This document shows positions 1 through 11,881 of a stretch of DNA of 64,000 nucleotides, in pieces. Source of the DNA: Augochlora pura (lineage: Eukaryota; Arthropoda; Insecta; Hymenoptera; Halictidae). Under the pieces are notes generated by a model. It was not told the origin of the DNA and searched no databases. It saw only the letters and a list, made by a program, of their open reading frames with translations. The stretch lies in the NCBI RefSeq assembly GCF_028453695.1, contig NC_135777.1:6065714-6129713 (forward strand), read 5' to 3'. The position numbers and the translations under genes were made by a program. Each line of letters opens with the position of its first letter. Within the stretch, counting starts at the first letter, position 1.

Positions 1-3000
1 CAGCCAGATGATTTTTTATAACAACACTTCCTAATCGTAAGCTAAACATAAATATAATTTCGAGACATTTTTCTGCTAGTACAGAGCGTGCCACCACACC
101 ATTAGGGAAGGTAAATTTTGTAGATGATAGTACACGAACTGTAGGATATAATATTGCTTTAACTATTGGTTCCTATGGACAAAGAATTTCGCGTTAGACT
201 TAAATGTTTTCATGTATAGCAGTTATAAAAGTAAGCTTACATGAAGGCAGTCCATTAAAGTTGAATCATTAAGGTACGACGTAATATGATTTAGAAGAGT
301 TAAGCATGAAATGAGACCTCCTTCCAAATTTTGCGTTAATTTCCTTTTACAAAGGGCTATTAATTCAACCATATGTGCAAAATATTGTAGTACTATAATT
401 TGTTCCCCGTACAGACCTAGAAATATGGTGAATTGTATGCTTATTATTGTTTCCAACATATCTTCTAATTAGGAAACATAATTGTATGAACAGAAAGTTA
501 CACCTGCAATGGCTGTAAGGCACTCCAAAACTTTCACAGCATTTCGATCGCCAACTAAAACCTTTTTATTCCAAGTAATACCTTGCAAAGATATTGTACT
601 ATCATCGATCACTGTTAAATTTTCTTCTCCTGTGTAACATAATGCAAGCATTCTCAATAGATTTCGTGATAAATATCTAGCAGTTAGAACAGGACCAAGT
701 CGATGAGACAACCAGATGATAGATCCTGCACTCATTTCTGAAGTTGTACATTCATTCGACGTGGATTTCTGATAAATGTTATCTATCTGAATATCTTTAT
801 TTGTCGAAGCATCAGATTTTATATCATCTACTTGCAATATGACAGAATTTTGTTCCTCCACATTATAAATTTCATCCAAATTATTACCAGACTCAGCAAA
901 TCCACCATAGGAATCATTATATACATATTCTTCGTTAGAAGTTTTACTTCCTACATTACATCCGATATTATTAAATTCTATTGCCAATTTATTTCGAGAG
1001 TTGAGTGGTTTTGGTATAGGAATTGTAGGCGATTTAATTGATCTGAGAGGTGAAATTTTACTCCCATCTTCATTTAAATCGTCATTGAGATTCAAGTTCA
1101 GATCTATATGTAAATCGATATTATATGTTCTACCAGAATTTATGGGAACCCATGTACTGTCTTCTGCGTCCATAGTAAATACTTCTGAAACGTAAATTAG
1201 CTACATGTAAAACTATACATATACGATAAATACAGTGAAGATCTTATGGATGAGAGCCCTACATATAGATAATAAAGAAAACATATCTGATTTGAATTAC
1301 CTTGAACATCATTGTCAACTATATTCACATTGTGAGTATAATCAGTCGTTACTGGTCCAGGCGATAGAGAAATATGCTCTGAACCTGCAGAAGAATCTTC
1401 GTCCAAAGGTGATAAGATTCCTTCTCCGTCATTACAAATTTCATTTAAATCACAACTCCTATAAAAATATCGTGGAATAGTGATTTCAGTTAGGAGATTT
1501 TGTTATCTTTTAAAATATCTATATTCTAATATAATATCTAATTTTCTTACTTAAGATTGCCAGTCTTGTGAGCGTATGCCGAAGAGCCCTGCATATAATC
1601 TCTGTACCCTCCAACTGCTTCTACAAGAGGTGTAATAAAATTTTCCAAATAGCGTCGTAGACCCATTCTTACTATAAGTTTTAACAAAAAATTTCTATGA
1701 TATAAACGTGTAGTTCTAAATTTTGCAACCAATCCAGAAGGTAGTACATCAGCATACAACGAATTATCCATGAAAGATCCATTTTCATACAGCTTCATGA
1801 TAGACGTAAGGAATGTCTCCGCAGTATCTTTGGGGCCCAATGCTCTAAAAGATTACATTACATTTACGAAAGAAAAGAAACAGAAAATATTGAAAACTTA
1901 ATATAATAATTATGTATAATAACATGCACATACCTTGCAATAGGATCAAACAAATACCAAGCAGCTAGAACAGCACTGTATGGTTCCTCCATTACTTGCT
2001 GTATGTGAGGCATTATCAGTTCTAAAGCTTCCCTAGCAATCCCAATATGAGACAATAAGTGTTCTAATTCCCGTGCAATCGCTTTGACTTTACATTCGCT
2101 GATTTTGCAAAGAAATCTCGTCCTTGTTTTAAGGGTATAATCTACATCATCCTCGGATTTCATTATAAAATTTAACTCACGTACCAAACTATTATATTCT
2201 TGTAACATTTCTACAATATTGAACAAATATTTATAGTATTTGGAAAAGGGTAGTAAACTTCCAAAAAGTAGTGGTTGTAAAAATTGATGAGCAGATGGTG
2301 GCGGTAAACCCATATTAGTAATAGTTGGATAACGAAAAGGCGTATCCATTACCTGAAAAGTTCCATTTAATAAATTCTAGTTATTTTCGTGACTCAAGTA
2401 AGACATTATTTTTTGTACAGCATACAAATAATCGTAATAAATTCTTTTTCATCGACGAAAATATTGTATATAGTAGTTACAATACAATGCAATTCAGTTC
2501 GATAAATAATCATTTATAATGTAATAATTTAAACTAGTACTTACATCTATGTTATCAGCATTGTAACTTTTTGGTATAATATCAACTTGCAGTAATAAAG
2601 CCACTGCATTTCGTACACATTTAGGTAAACTATCAGCTGATGTTTTTAAAATATTGAGACATACGTTGAGTCTTTTTGAAAACGACACTTTCTCTACATT
2701 CCATGTTGCCCGAAATTTGTTGGACAAAAATATTTCCACAATTAAACAACCAAGTATTTGTTGTTCTTTAATACGTCCACTAGCCACAATTTGTTTATAA
2801 TTGATGCATAATTCGTGCAATTCAATTTCAGGTTTATAAACTTGAGAACTCACTTTATTCATAAATGCATGCATAGTTTCCACTTGAGCAACAGCTGCAA
2901 CTGGATTGTAATCTTTGGGGAGAATTATTGCTTGATTTATGGATTTATCTTGTTTAATAATATCTTCAGCGGAGAGTAAAGAACCGCGAGAACGACTTAA

Positions 3001-5634
3001 TAATCGGCTTAAAACCAAAGGCGACGATTTAGATGTATTTAATATCGAAATAGGTAATTCTTCCTCTTCGAATCCGGAACTATGACCTTCGTCATCACTA
3101 CCTCTATTCCCACACTGATCATTTTCTAATAAATATTATGTAATTAGCAAACAATGAAATTGAAAATATTTAAATTATGAATTAAGAATTTGATAAACAT
3201 ACTGTGTTTATTAATTACGAAAGATGAACGTAATCGAGGTGGAATTTTACACCAATAAGGCGATGGAATGATTTTTTGAGGATGCGGTTGTGTAAAAAGT
3301 TGAACAACCCCAGAATTTGTCAAACCAGTATGATTGTCAACAAGCTGTAAGCAAACGTTTTTCGATTTGATTGCAGCCGAACCAGATAATCTGCCAATTA
3401 GAAAAACGAATAATATTAATTTCATACACATCAAGTAGTATTACTTACAAGAAACAATCTATACGTACTTGTAACCAAAAGTTAAATCTATCCAATGATG
3501 TAATCTTTCAGATACATAAAAACTTTCTAAAGCTTCTCTATGTTTCTCTACAAAATCTTCTGGTGACGTTGCCCATGCAGGAATTTCTAAATCTGGTAAA
3601 TCCTCGTGAATAGACTGCAAGCGAAAGATTTGAAAGCGATAGGTATATTTCGTACAGATTAATGTAATTTAATTTTATTTAATTTTATTTTATACCTTAC
3701 CTTAAAAACACTAGGATCAGAAAAAAATTGTGGTATACACTCGTCTGGACTCCAATCATGTAATCTCTGTATAGATGCAGGGTATTCTCCTGGAACCCAC
3801 TGTGGTCGTACATTCTTACATAAAACAGATTTGTTATAACGACGCGAAAGATAGACGTAATATGTAATTTCCGACAATACGTCTGAAACATGATGACCAA
3901 CCTAAAGGTATTAACATAACATTAGTAATAGTAAAATTATGCATTAAAAATTAGTTTGATAAATACCTAATGAAAATACATACTTCCACAGATTGCGAAT
4001 CAAATGTTAAATCCAACTGTCTGTCACCTTTATTTAATCGAAATTTTGATTTCGTTAAATCTCTCCAATTACCACCGCATCTTGATGTGAAATCTGTGAC
4101 CCAAGGCATAACATGATGGCAACTTGGATCACCGTATCTTCTACCAGCCATATTATTTAATGCAGTTAAATAATCATAATTACTAATGGAATTATAGACC
4201 CACATTTCGCACAATTTTTCAATGCTTTCATTCATTCCAAATTTTGGATTTCCTTGTAACATGGTACTTGATAATATTATATCGGCGTTCCTTTTGTATC
4301 CGCTAAAGTGTTTCCATTTCATTTCATGACTTGTAGAAACTTTATGAACTTGATTTTCAGGTTTTATATATATATTGTCGCTTAATTTTGGTAACACCTG
4401 TGAATAATGTCTAAGGAAGCTATTACAATTTCAACAAAGACCAACAAATGAGCAATGTTTAACGATAAATATTTCAATGCTAACCTGAATAGTAAAATTA
4501 TCCATAAGTAATATATCGCTAAGGGTAATTTCACCTAATACTAGGCCACGATCATGTAAGTCTCTATACAATTGTAAAAGTTGATATATAAGAAACAATG
4601 ATTTTCCATGACTCATAGTTAAAGCAGCAGGGCTGTACATCACGCATCTAATTAACATTAAAAACTTTTAACATATATGTATTATTGATAATCAATTGAA
4701 GTATATTGTCTCACTTACTCACGAAGGGAATATTCTGCAGTTTGTTCGTGTAATATTATAAAAGCTGTTGCAGTTTCGATAGCAAATAGTGTCGGAAGGA
4801 GATTGCAATGTGCTTCAGTTATCACACCAGGTAAAACAGATAAAACTAATCCATTTTGAATTTGTACTAAACTACAGCCATACATTCTTTGCAATATTTC
4901 TTGCATGATGGACGTATCGCTCACATTAGCAGTTATATTACACTGATCCTTGTGTTCCACACAGTTCCATGGATCTATAAACATGTGTATAAGTACATAC
5001 TTCATTATCACAATAATTCTTAATACTATTGATGAGTAGTTAACATAATTATTTAAAAATACATACTATAATATTTCTTGTAACATTCTTTCCATAAGTT
5101 CCTATAATTTGTTTCCACTACATAATGTAACAATTGTGAAAACGTTAAATCTGACTGAGTATTTCTACTCGTCGAGTGTCTTCCTCTTAGAAGCGGAATT
5201 GCATACTTGTGTTCTTTTTCATAAACCTAATAAACACATACATATATATTCATTCTTTCAATAATATTAATAAATTGACGGTAATCTTAAAATATTCCTA
5301 AATATCTCTAATGTATTCACAATTTTGTATCTTATTCATTAATTTTTCTAATAAATTCATAAAATCTGCAAACTAATTGTTACATGAAATTCTTTCTTAT
5401 TTAGAGAAATCAACATACTTTCACGTACACCCGAATCCAATTAGAACCCAATACTTCGAGCGCAGGTTGTGCTGCAATTTCATCTTCAGTCAATCTGTCA
5501 TGATAATTAAATGAAATTGGACCTACGGTGTGTAAACTGGTCAACCAATTTTTGTGAACTGTTAGACAAATTCTTTCGTCTGTTACTTTCATATATTTTA
5601 CTGGCACAAGTAAATCCTTTCTTATCGTATCCAT
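1..5634 (-). CDS. WDR81: WDR81: BEACH and WD40 domain protein (3' end outside window)
   Basis: WDR81 acts on early and late endosomes, where with WDR91 it restrains PI3-kinase complex activity and takes part in aggregate clearance (family knowledge). I place exons at 5419-5634 (start ATG), 5067-5226, 4719-4974, 4485-4647, 3984-4397, 3701-3901, 3469-3614, 3203-3390, 2545-3125, 1934-2352, 1551-1844, 1301-1458, 504-1184, 241-464 and 172 to the window edge. They stay in one frame for about 1,420 codons. The fourth exon has a kinase-like stretch (YRDLHDRGLVLGEITLSDIL). The fifth and sixth hold the BEACH core (KWKHFSGYKRNADI, NYDYLTALNNMAGRRYGDPS, DLTKSKFRLNKGDRQLDLTF, VPGEYPASIQRLHDW). The C-terminal WD40 propeller expected for this roughly 1,900-residue family must lie beyond position 1. 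One inferred intron (465-503) is only 39 nt. The gene is transcribed away from TMEM186 across a repeat-rich gap. Confidence 0.9.
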
Positions 5635-6097
5635 TTTTCAATATTACATTTAAACTAATAAAACAGTAACTCCGAATGTAAAGTCACTTGAAAAATATTT
5701 TATGCCAACCGTCATTCGTAATTCACATATTATCTTTATATTGTTTCGAGATTTACGCTATATTCTTATCTAAATTGTATATTGTATATCTTTTTATTCG
5801 TGGATGACATGTATGTAGTTAGCGAACAGCTGACTGCAGTTGACAATCACCGACAACAGACGCCATATTTTTATGTACTATGTAGCTTCCGCTTCTGTAA
5901 TATTATCGTAGGTAGAGGTTGGTAGTATGTCCATATGTACATGTTGAGAGAAATTAATTTATATGAACTCACCAGAAAAACTAATTTATTTAAATTTATA
6001 GCAAAAATAAGAATGCACTGTAAAGTGGTGGAGGGAAGACCTCGCAAAGGCTGCCAATAACTGCAAAGCCTTACTCCATTGGCATCGTCTAATCTTC

Positions 6098-6362
6098 GTA
6101 CCAAAATTATACATACTCCGGGAAATGAAGGGTTCCCGAAGCCATTTCAAATAAACTTTTCCTTTGCTGAAATGCAATCCGCGGCTTTGTTAATGAGTTA
6201 TTAATGAAAAAACAGCGGCGAATGACGGGCAAGCGCGCGAGATACAACCTGCTGTTGCACGCACGAGCCAGCGGGCTGAAGCCGACCTCACTCCGGGGCG
6301 CGTTGGAAGAAGTGGGTTCCGCTCCGACTTTGAGCCGCGTTCGAAATAACGAACAAGGGTTT
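6098..6362 (-). repeat. Dispersed repeat, copy A
   Basis: Read on the minus strand this 265-bp stretch aligns along its whole length with 8166-8424. Shared words include TTATTTCGAACGCG, CGCCCCGGAG/CGCACCCCGGAG, CGCTGGCT, TTAATAACTC, TGCATTT, AAATGGC and TTTTGRTAC. The two copies are about 2 kb apart in opposite orientation. No coding capacity or terminal repeat was seen. Confidence 0.65.
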
Positions 6363-6685
6363 TATAAATTTTCTATTCATTTCACAAATTTCACAAATAT
6401 TATTAATGGAACACTCACCCAATCAGTTATAAATGTTGTAATCCAAAACTTGTAATCCACGTATGTAAAACAGCACAGATTACACTAGCGTTCACTTTCA
6501 CTGTACTCAAATCCGAGCATGGTGTGAATTTACAACTGAATGTATGAAAAACCAATATATAAAAAACCAATCACCACAGATATACCACCACCAACCATGT
6601 ACACGGGCACAAAATCAAATTCTACTTAATAATTAAAAAACCCAACACCACTTCACAGCCATTAGCTCGATGTAATTGTCGATTT

Positions 6686-6785
6686 NNNNNNNNNNNNNNN
6701 NNNNNNNNNNNNNNNNNNNNNNNNNNNNNNNNNNNNNNNNNNNNNNNNNNNNNNNNNNNNNNNNNNNNNNNNNNNNNNNNNNNNN
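6686..6785. other. Assembly gap (100 N)
   Basis: Exactly 100 consecutive N bases are present. This is the usual placeholder for a gap of unknown size, so the true distance between the flanking sequences is not known. The gap lies inside the repeat-rich region, which probably caused it. Confidence 0.99.
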
Positions 6786-6875
6786 TAACTCGGGAAGCAG
6801 CAGCAACAGCAAAGAAAGGCAGCAGAAGAAAATCAACATCAAGAAGTGCAGATATGAGGCAGCATTTTGGAAAAA

Positions 6876-7036
6876 TGACCAGAATTGACCACTAGGACAA
6901 CCACGGAGAAACACTCGAATGACCACTAATAATTATTTGAGTGTCCACTGATAACCACTTAAATCATAACTGATATCCACTTAAATTACCGTAACTGACT
7001 ACTACGATGACCACTAGTGACCACAGGTGGACCAAG
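6876..7036. repeat. Degenerate short repeat of GACCACTAG-like words
   Basis: The words GACCACTAGG, GACCACTAAT, TCCACTGATAACCACTTAA, ATCCACTTAA, GACCACTAGTGACCACAGG recur at irregular spacing over about 160 bp immediately beyond the assembly gap. This looks like a decayed minisatellite or the terminal array of a mobile element. Confidence 0.4.
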
Positions 7037-7615
7037 GGTCAGCAGTAATCAATGGAAGTCCATCTTGAATCAGAAAAATTTAGTTAGAAGACTTTCGAGA
7101 AGCGCTTTTCGAAACACAACTACATTCTTACGAGAACAATAACAGACTGACTAATTGAAAAACAACATTGCGCAGGACGCCTACCTGTCAGTAACGGTCA
7201 GCAATGATTTTCATATTGCTAATTCATTATTTAAAAAAATATTTTTCACTAATAAATTTATTATTTCCGATGTCTAAAAATTTATAACATTTCCGATAAT
7301 TAGAAGTATGGCCAGGCATTCTCTGTTCCATTTTTACATTTAACATGTTAGAGACAATAATTGATTGAATCGGAGATGTGAAATAATTTTTTTCAGCAGG
7401 GATAACTCGAGAAATTTTTGCGTTAATAAATTCATTGTTTCTTGCAATTTAATATTTAGAAAAATTATTTAGCGTATTATTCAACTGATTTTCTTTCATT
7501 AATAAATTTATTATTTCTGCCTTCTTAATATTTATAACAGTTCCGTTTGTTCGAAATATGGTCAAGCAGTCCCTTGGCTATTTTGTCATTTAGTTTGCCA
7601 TTTCGCGCTGCGTGA

Positions 7616-7708
7616 CTTGTTCATTGTTTCGAACACGGCCTGAAACCGTCGTCTCTATTTTAACTCGTAAACGAAATGGCGGATTGCATTTTCCTCATCA
7701 TGTTCGGA
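7616..7708 (+). repeat. Dispersed repeat, copy B (partial)
   Basis: This shorter relative of copies A and C begins CTTGTTCATTGTTTCGAACACGGCC and resumes at TTTTAACTCGTAAACGAAATGGCGG up to the GATTGCATTTTC word. The central 100 bp or so of the other copies is missing. Confidence 0.5.
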
Positions 7709-8165
7709 GAATAGTGCATTGATCTCTTACAATGTATAATAATCGACATAGCTGATAAGTATATGACTGTTTCGCAATCGATGAAAAACAGTTGAAACTC
7801 GCTTCTAAGAAAACGACGCATTATTGACCATCGTGCAATATCTCGCCGTTCTTTTTACGAGATGACAGATCTCATTCGTATTAAACTAGCAATAATTAAT
7901 ATCGTTCATAATTATTATTGTATTATTAGTGATCAGTGTTTAATGACAGTGCAGTGAAAGTGAACGTTAGAGTAGCTTGCACTGAAGACGTCCTTGTGTT
8001 CGTCACTATCGCATACAATTTAAACTGTGCCGTTTTTCATACGTTGTCCGAGGTTAATCGACTATTTTCCGAGCATAACGTTGATTTAAACTAAAAGGAT
8101 GAGTTTCTTATTAATAATATTTCTGAGATTTATCAAATTAATAAAAAGGTCAGAAGATTCACTAA

Positions 8166-8424
8166 TTGTTTATTATTTCGAACGCGACTCACAGTTTGAT
8201 CGTAGCCCCTTCCTTCCGTCGCACCCCGGAGCGAAGCACGGCTCAACTCGCTGGCTGGATTTCATTGCAGCACGTTAAAAATTTGCGCGCCTGCCTCTGA
8301 TTGGCTATTGTTTTTCGTTAATAACTCGTAAAAGAAGTCACAGAATGCATTTTCGCTAAGGGAAAAGTTACTCTAAATGGCCTCGGGAATCTCTCATTTT
8401 CCGGAGTTACAATAATTTTGATAC
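8166..8424 (+). repeat. Dispersed repeat, copy C
   Basis: This 259-bp stretch is the inverted counterpart of 6098-6362. Its alignment runs from the TTATTTCGAACGCG word through ACCCCGGAGCGAAG, CTCGCTGGCTGG, TTGCGCGCCTGCC, TTAATAACTCGT and AATGCATTTTCGC to TTCCGGAGTTAC and TTTTGATAC. It ends about 250 bp upstream of the TMEM186 start, so it could overlap that promoter. Confidence 0.65.
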
Positions 8425-8677
8425 ACCCTTATATAAGGTCTCCCCTCCACTACTCGTAGCACATTCCAATGTCCATACTGATACCATACATAACCGTAAC
8501 ACCGTTCCTGTTGCGAAACAGCTGTTACATTATTATTTAATCCTGTGACTATTCCATGTTTTGTTGTCAAATGATGTCAGAATATCCTTATTCAATGTGA
8601 ACGCTCAGGATACTTGAAAATCGAATGTAATAGAAGTGTGGATTCGCATATAAAATACAATACAGTGTCTGTAAAAA

Positions 8678-9421
8678 ATGATGCAATGCTTTTCTATGCG
8701 TTTATCGAAAATTCGATCTCATGGACAGTTAATGTATCGTTTATTCAGTAATTCGAACATAAACAGATGTTGCAGTAAAAGCTTACCATCTAAACAAGAA
8801 ACCAATGATCCTATAAAAATCGTTAAGTCTGTGAAATATCCTGATTATGAAATAATATACAGTTATCCATACATTAGATATGTTAGTGGTATGAATGTGG
8901 CGAAACGTACTCAAACGGTTTTTTGTGGAGTATGTACCGTGACATCTATAGGTGCGCGGTTACTAAATTGTATATCAACAGATCTTTGTTTATCATGCAT
9001 AGTTGCTTGTAAGTTTATGAATTATTGAATGTAACCGCGATGTGAAATTTTGAAACAATTTTGAATTAAGATTTTTTTAATTTCATTCGTATTAATCTCT
9101 TTATAACACATTTTAGGTAGTTTAACCACAATTTTGGTTCATTTGGTAACTCTAATGTGCAACAATACAATTGGATTTGTATATTTAAGAAACAACGATG
9201 AAAGTGTAATATTATCGTACACTAATTATTGGGGTGAAAGAGTAGATCTGAAAACTGATATACACAGTATTTTACCTCTTTCAGAAACTCCTTTGAATCT
9301 TTGTTCTAGTATTTATAGAATATTGAACATTAAATACCGTAAAGAACAATTAAAATTAATAAAACGTGGACAAATGGTTCAGAAAGAAAATTTTATAAAT
9401 ATATTTGGTGCGCAATATTGA
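8678..9421 (+). CDS. TMEM186: TMEM186, mitochondrial inner-membrane assembly factor
   Basis: TMEM186 is a small mitochondrial inner-membrane protein that belongs to the complex I assembly (MCIA) machinery in mammals. There are two exons, 8678-9008 and 9117-9421, with a 108-nt intron whose splice restores a Cys codon. The product is 211 aa, the usual length for the family (about 210). The N-terminus is basic and rich in Arg, Lys and Ser, like a mitochondrial presequence. Family hallmarks are YPDYEIIYSYPYIRY, two hydrophobic segments (around residues 78-98 and 107-127, split by the intron), a TIGFVYL segment and YTNYWGERVDLK followed by DIHSILPLSE. A second ATG immediately follows the first, so the start may be 8678 or 8681. 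The 3' end faces mRpS7, whose stop codon is 120 bp away. Confidence 0.82.
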
Positions 9422-9450
9422 TTCCTTGGGTATAAATTTATAATTACAAC

Positions 9451-9469
9451 TTTATTTTATTGAAATAAA
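9451..9469. terminator. Shared bidirectional polyadenylation signals
   Basis: AATAAA occurs on the plus strand at 9464-9469, 43 bp after the TMEM186 stop. Its reverse complement TTTATT lies at 9451-9456 and reads as AATAAA for mRpS7, about 90 bp past that stop. The two convergent 3' UTRs therefore probably meet or overlap here. Confidence 0.55.
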
Positions 9470-9541
9470 TGCCTATGGTAACAATGATTCTATTGTTTCT
9501 GTAAATGTCGAATATATAACATGATTGTAGTTATCCCCTCC

Positions 9542-10898
9542 TTATCGCATCCACCTAAAATGCGCATAGGCACGATTTGCCTCGCACTGCTTATGTAAAT
9601 CTTGCTTCTTTTTAATAACTCGACCCTAAAATATAGGACTTTCAGAAACATGTTAAAGAAAACGTTTCAGTGCAATAGAAAAGATAATTGAACGATTTAG
9701 TCAAGAAAAGTATGATGAGACACAGCAAGAACATAAATCTGTGCAACATTTATCTTAGATTTCTCTCTGGCACTTGTAAGCTACTTTTTTTCTTATCAAA
9801 ATTGCTTATTTGTAAGAATATTAAATTTATCTTGTAACATTACCTTGTTATTGGATGCATCTATCATTTCCTTTGCTAGCATAAAAGGAAATGTTTGTTT
9901 AGAATCTTTCTCGCTTGCTGTTTCAATTAACCAATTCATTGACAAATATCTAGCCCTGTTTTCATTCATTGGTACTGGAACCTATAGATTTACGTTACTA
10001 AATAGAAAAGATTAATTCATGAAAATTACTTAAACAAATATATATATATTCATACCTGATAAGTAATTCCACCTTTTCTTATTATCTGTAGTTGCAACAT
10101 TGGTGTACAATTTTCTACAGCTCGATAGAAAACTTCTTTCGGATCCAACAAAATAGATTCCTTTTGTTTAGGGTTAGAATTATTGTATAGCTCTAACTGC
10201 ATCATTTTAATATGTTCAAATGCTTTATCCATTATTGCTCTAGCTACTACTTTCTTGCCATCTCGCATAATATAATTTATAAATTTCCTAACAACCATAA
10301 ATAATAAGTACTTAAATATTGGAACTTCGCTCTCATTAAAAATTAAATAGCATACTTAATACGTTCATCATAAAATTTAGACGATGTCTGAGAATTAAGT
10401 GCTGCCCTAATAGGCATATGGGCTATTTCTTTCTCTTTCTCGGTTCCACATAATAACTCCTGTTCTTCTTTTCTATAAATTGGATTTAGGTAATGTGATG
10501 GATATTGACTGTAATTTTGAATAATATTTGTTGCTGTGTATCTGGAAATAACAATATACTATTCAGTAATAGTTAATCCTTGTAGTTTAGAGGATTGCCA
10601 ACACTATCTGTATGGATTTTTGTTTCATTCATTCTTTTACTGTTACATAAACTATAATTTTTACAAGAATTATTCAAGTTATAAAATTTGTAGTGAACAA
10701 ATTACCAGACGTAATAACGTAAGAAAATATTAAACTTGTAGGTTATGTTAGGAAGATCAAGACTAGAAAAGATCAAGTACAGAATAGCTAATATAAATCC
10801 GCAATTTACACAGGTTTCACAAATATTGTATGAAATTTGTAACGTTACCTTTTAACATCTTGTAATAACATTGAATTTAGTGCTCTTGTTAGTGCCAT
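9542..10898 (-). CDS. mRpS7: Mitochondrial ribosomal protein S7 (uS7m)
   Basis: uS7m binds the 3' major domain of 12S rRNA and helps build the head and E-site of the mitochondrial small subunit. Five exons (10849-10898, 10356-10541, 10056-10287, 9844-9981, 9542-9625) give exactly 690 nt, hence 229 aa, a normal length. The S7 core is clear: KKFINYIMRDGKKVVARAIM, the conserved FYRAVENCTPMLQL block, IIRKGGITYQVPVPM, then RARYLSMNWLIETA and a basic C-terminus ending CEANRAYAHFRWMR. The N-terminus (MALTRALNSMLLQDVKRY) is suited to mitochondrial import. The gene converges on TMEM186, which also encodes a mitochondrial protein. Confidence 0.93.
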
Positions 10899-11881
10899 CT
10901 CCGCACTGCAGACTACATATACAGTCCAACAACAAAACAAGCGAAAACAATGGTGATTTTGTTTGTCACATCGTCACGTGGTCTGCGTCGTATACACGGA
11001 CATCTCAAGTTGTATATCCATTGCGTATTGTACTTAATGAAATGTTCGATTGCTAAAATGTGATTAATTTATCAATTAATTAGAAAATTCCAGTTGATCC
11101 TCGCTAATTCCTAATATGTACGTATGTACATTCATACATATATGTAACATTTGATACATATGTATGTATTACATGCTTACCTAAGTTTCTTCTTGCATCT
11201 CGATCAGTATTTCTTATGTGTATAAAAATTACTTTGAAAAATTAAAAGATATATTTATTCCAGTACATTGCGAATAATTTAAAATTTATAGAATTAATTT
11301 CATATTTAATATTTTACATACACTGTACATATGTATGCATATTATTTAATAATAATATGTTAAATATGCAGCAGAAACTACATATGTACGAACTTTTACA
11401 AGGGTTGCATTTGATAACAGGTCTATTATTTTTTCTGTAAGCATATAGTTATATATATATGCAATTGTAAGTTATGAAAATACAATTACATACATAATCT
11501 AAGCTTGGCGTAAGGTCTTCCTTTTATATGTGCGCGCGTGTACGTATTATTGTACATACATACGCAGGATAGATTGACGTATACGTACACCACTGCAGCC
11601 GTCGACTATATGTGTAACTGAACACGACAGGTTTATGGTGACGTGCACTTTCATTTTTATGGTAGAAAGTTAAGTAACTATTAAATAGAAGTATTTCACG
11701 ATAATAGCAGATTTGATTTCTTCTGTGCACTATTCATCGAAAACTAAAGCTGCACAAATGGTGCGCTTGCAGCAGAACACATATGCTACAGTGTTAATAT
11801 CTTGCAGAAAGGTCTCCTAAGAGAGGAGTGCCTTTAATAAGTGATTCTTTGCTTATTAGTTAGATACTTGAAATCCTGAAA
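10899..11881. other. Divergent intergenic region between mRpS7 and MKK4
   Basis: This AT-rich stretch holds many TACATA/TATGTA words and no convincing ORF. It should contain both divergent promoters and the MKK4 5' UTR. No TATA box at a credible position could be fixed. Confidence 0.4.

Larger units (their letters stand above)
5635..8677. other. Repeat-rich intergenic region with assembly gap
   Basis: This divergent intergenic stretch lies between WDR81 and TMEM186. It contains three copies of one dispersed repeat (6098-6362, 7616-7708 and 8166-8424), a 100-N assembly gap (6686-6785) and a run of degenerate GACCACTAG-like words (about 6876-7036). Short ORFs here, such as the one at 6204-6455, fall inside the repeat and look non-coding. 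The two promoters presumably lie at its ends, but I see no clear TATA or initiator element. Confidence 0.6.

Noticed and set aside
6204..6455. ORF of 83 codons with Arg-rich start
   Set aside because: It lies mostly inside a dispersed repeat copy and reads through its reverse complement; no family features.
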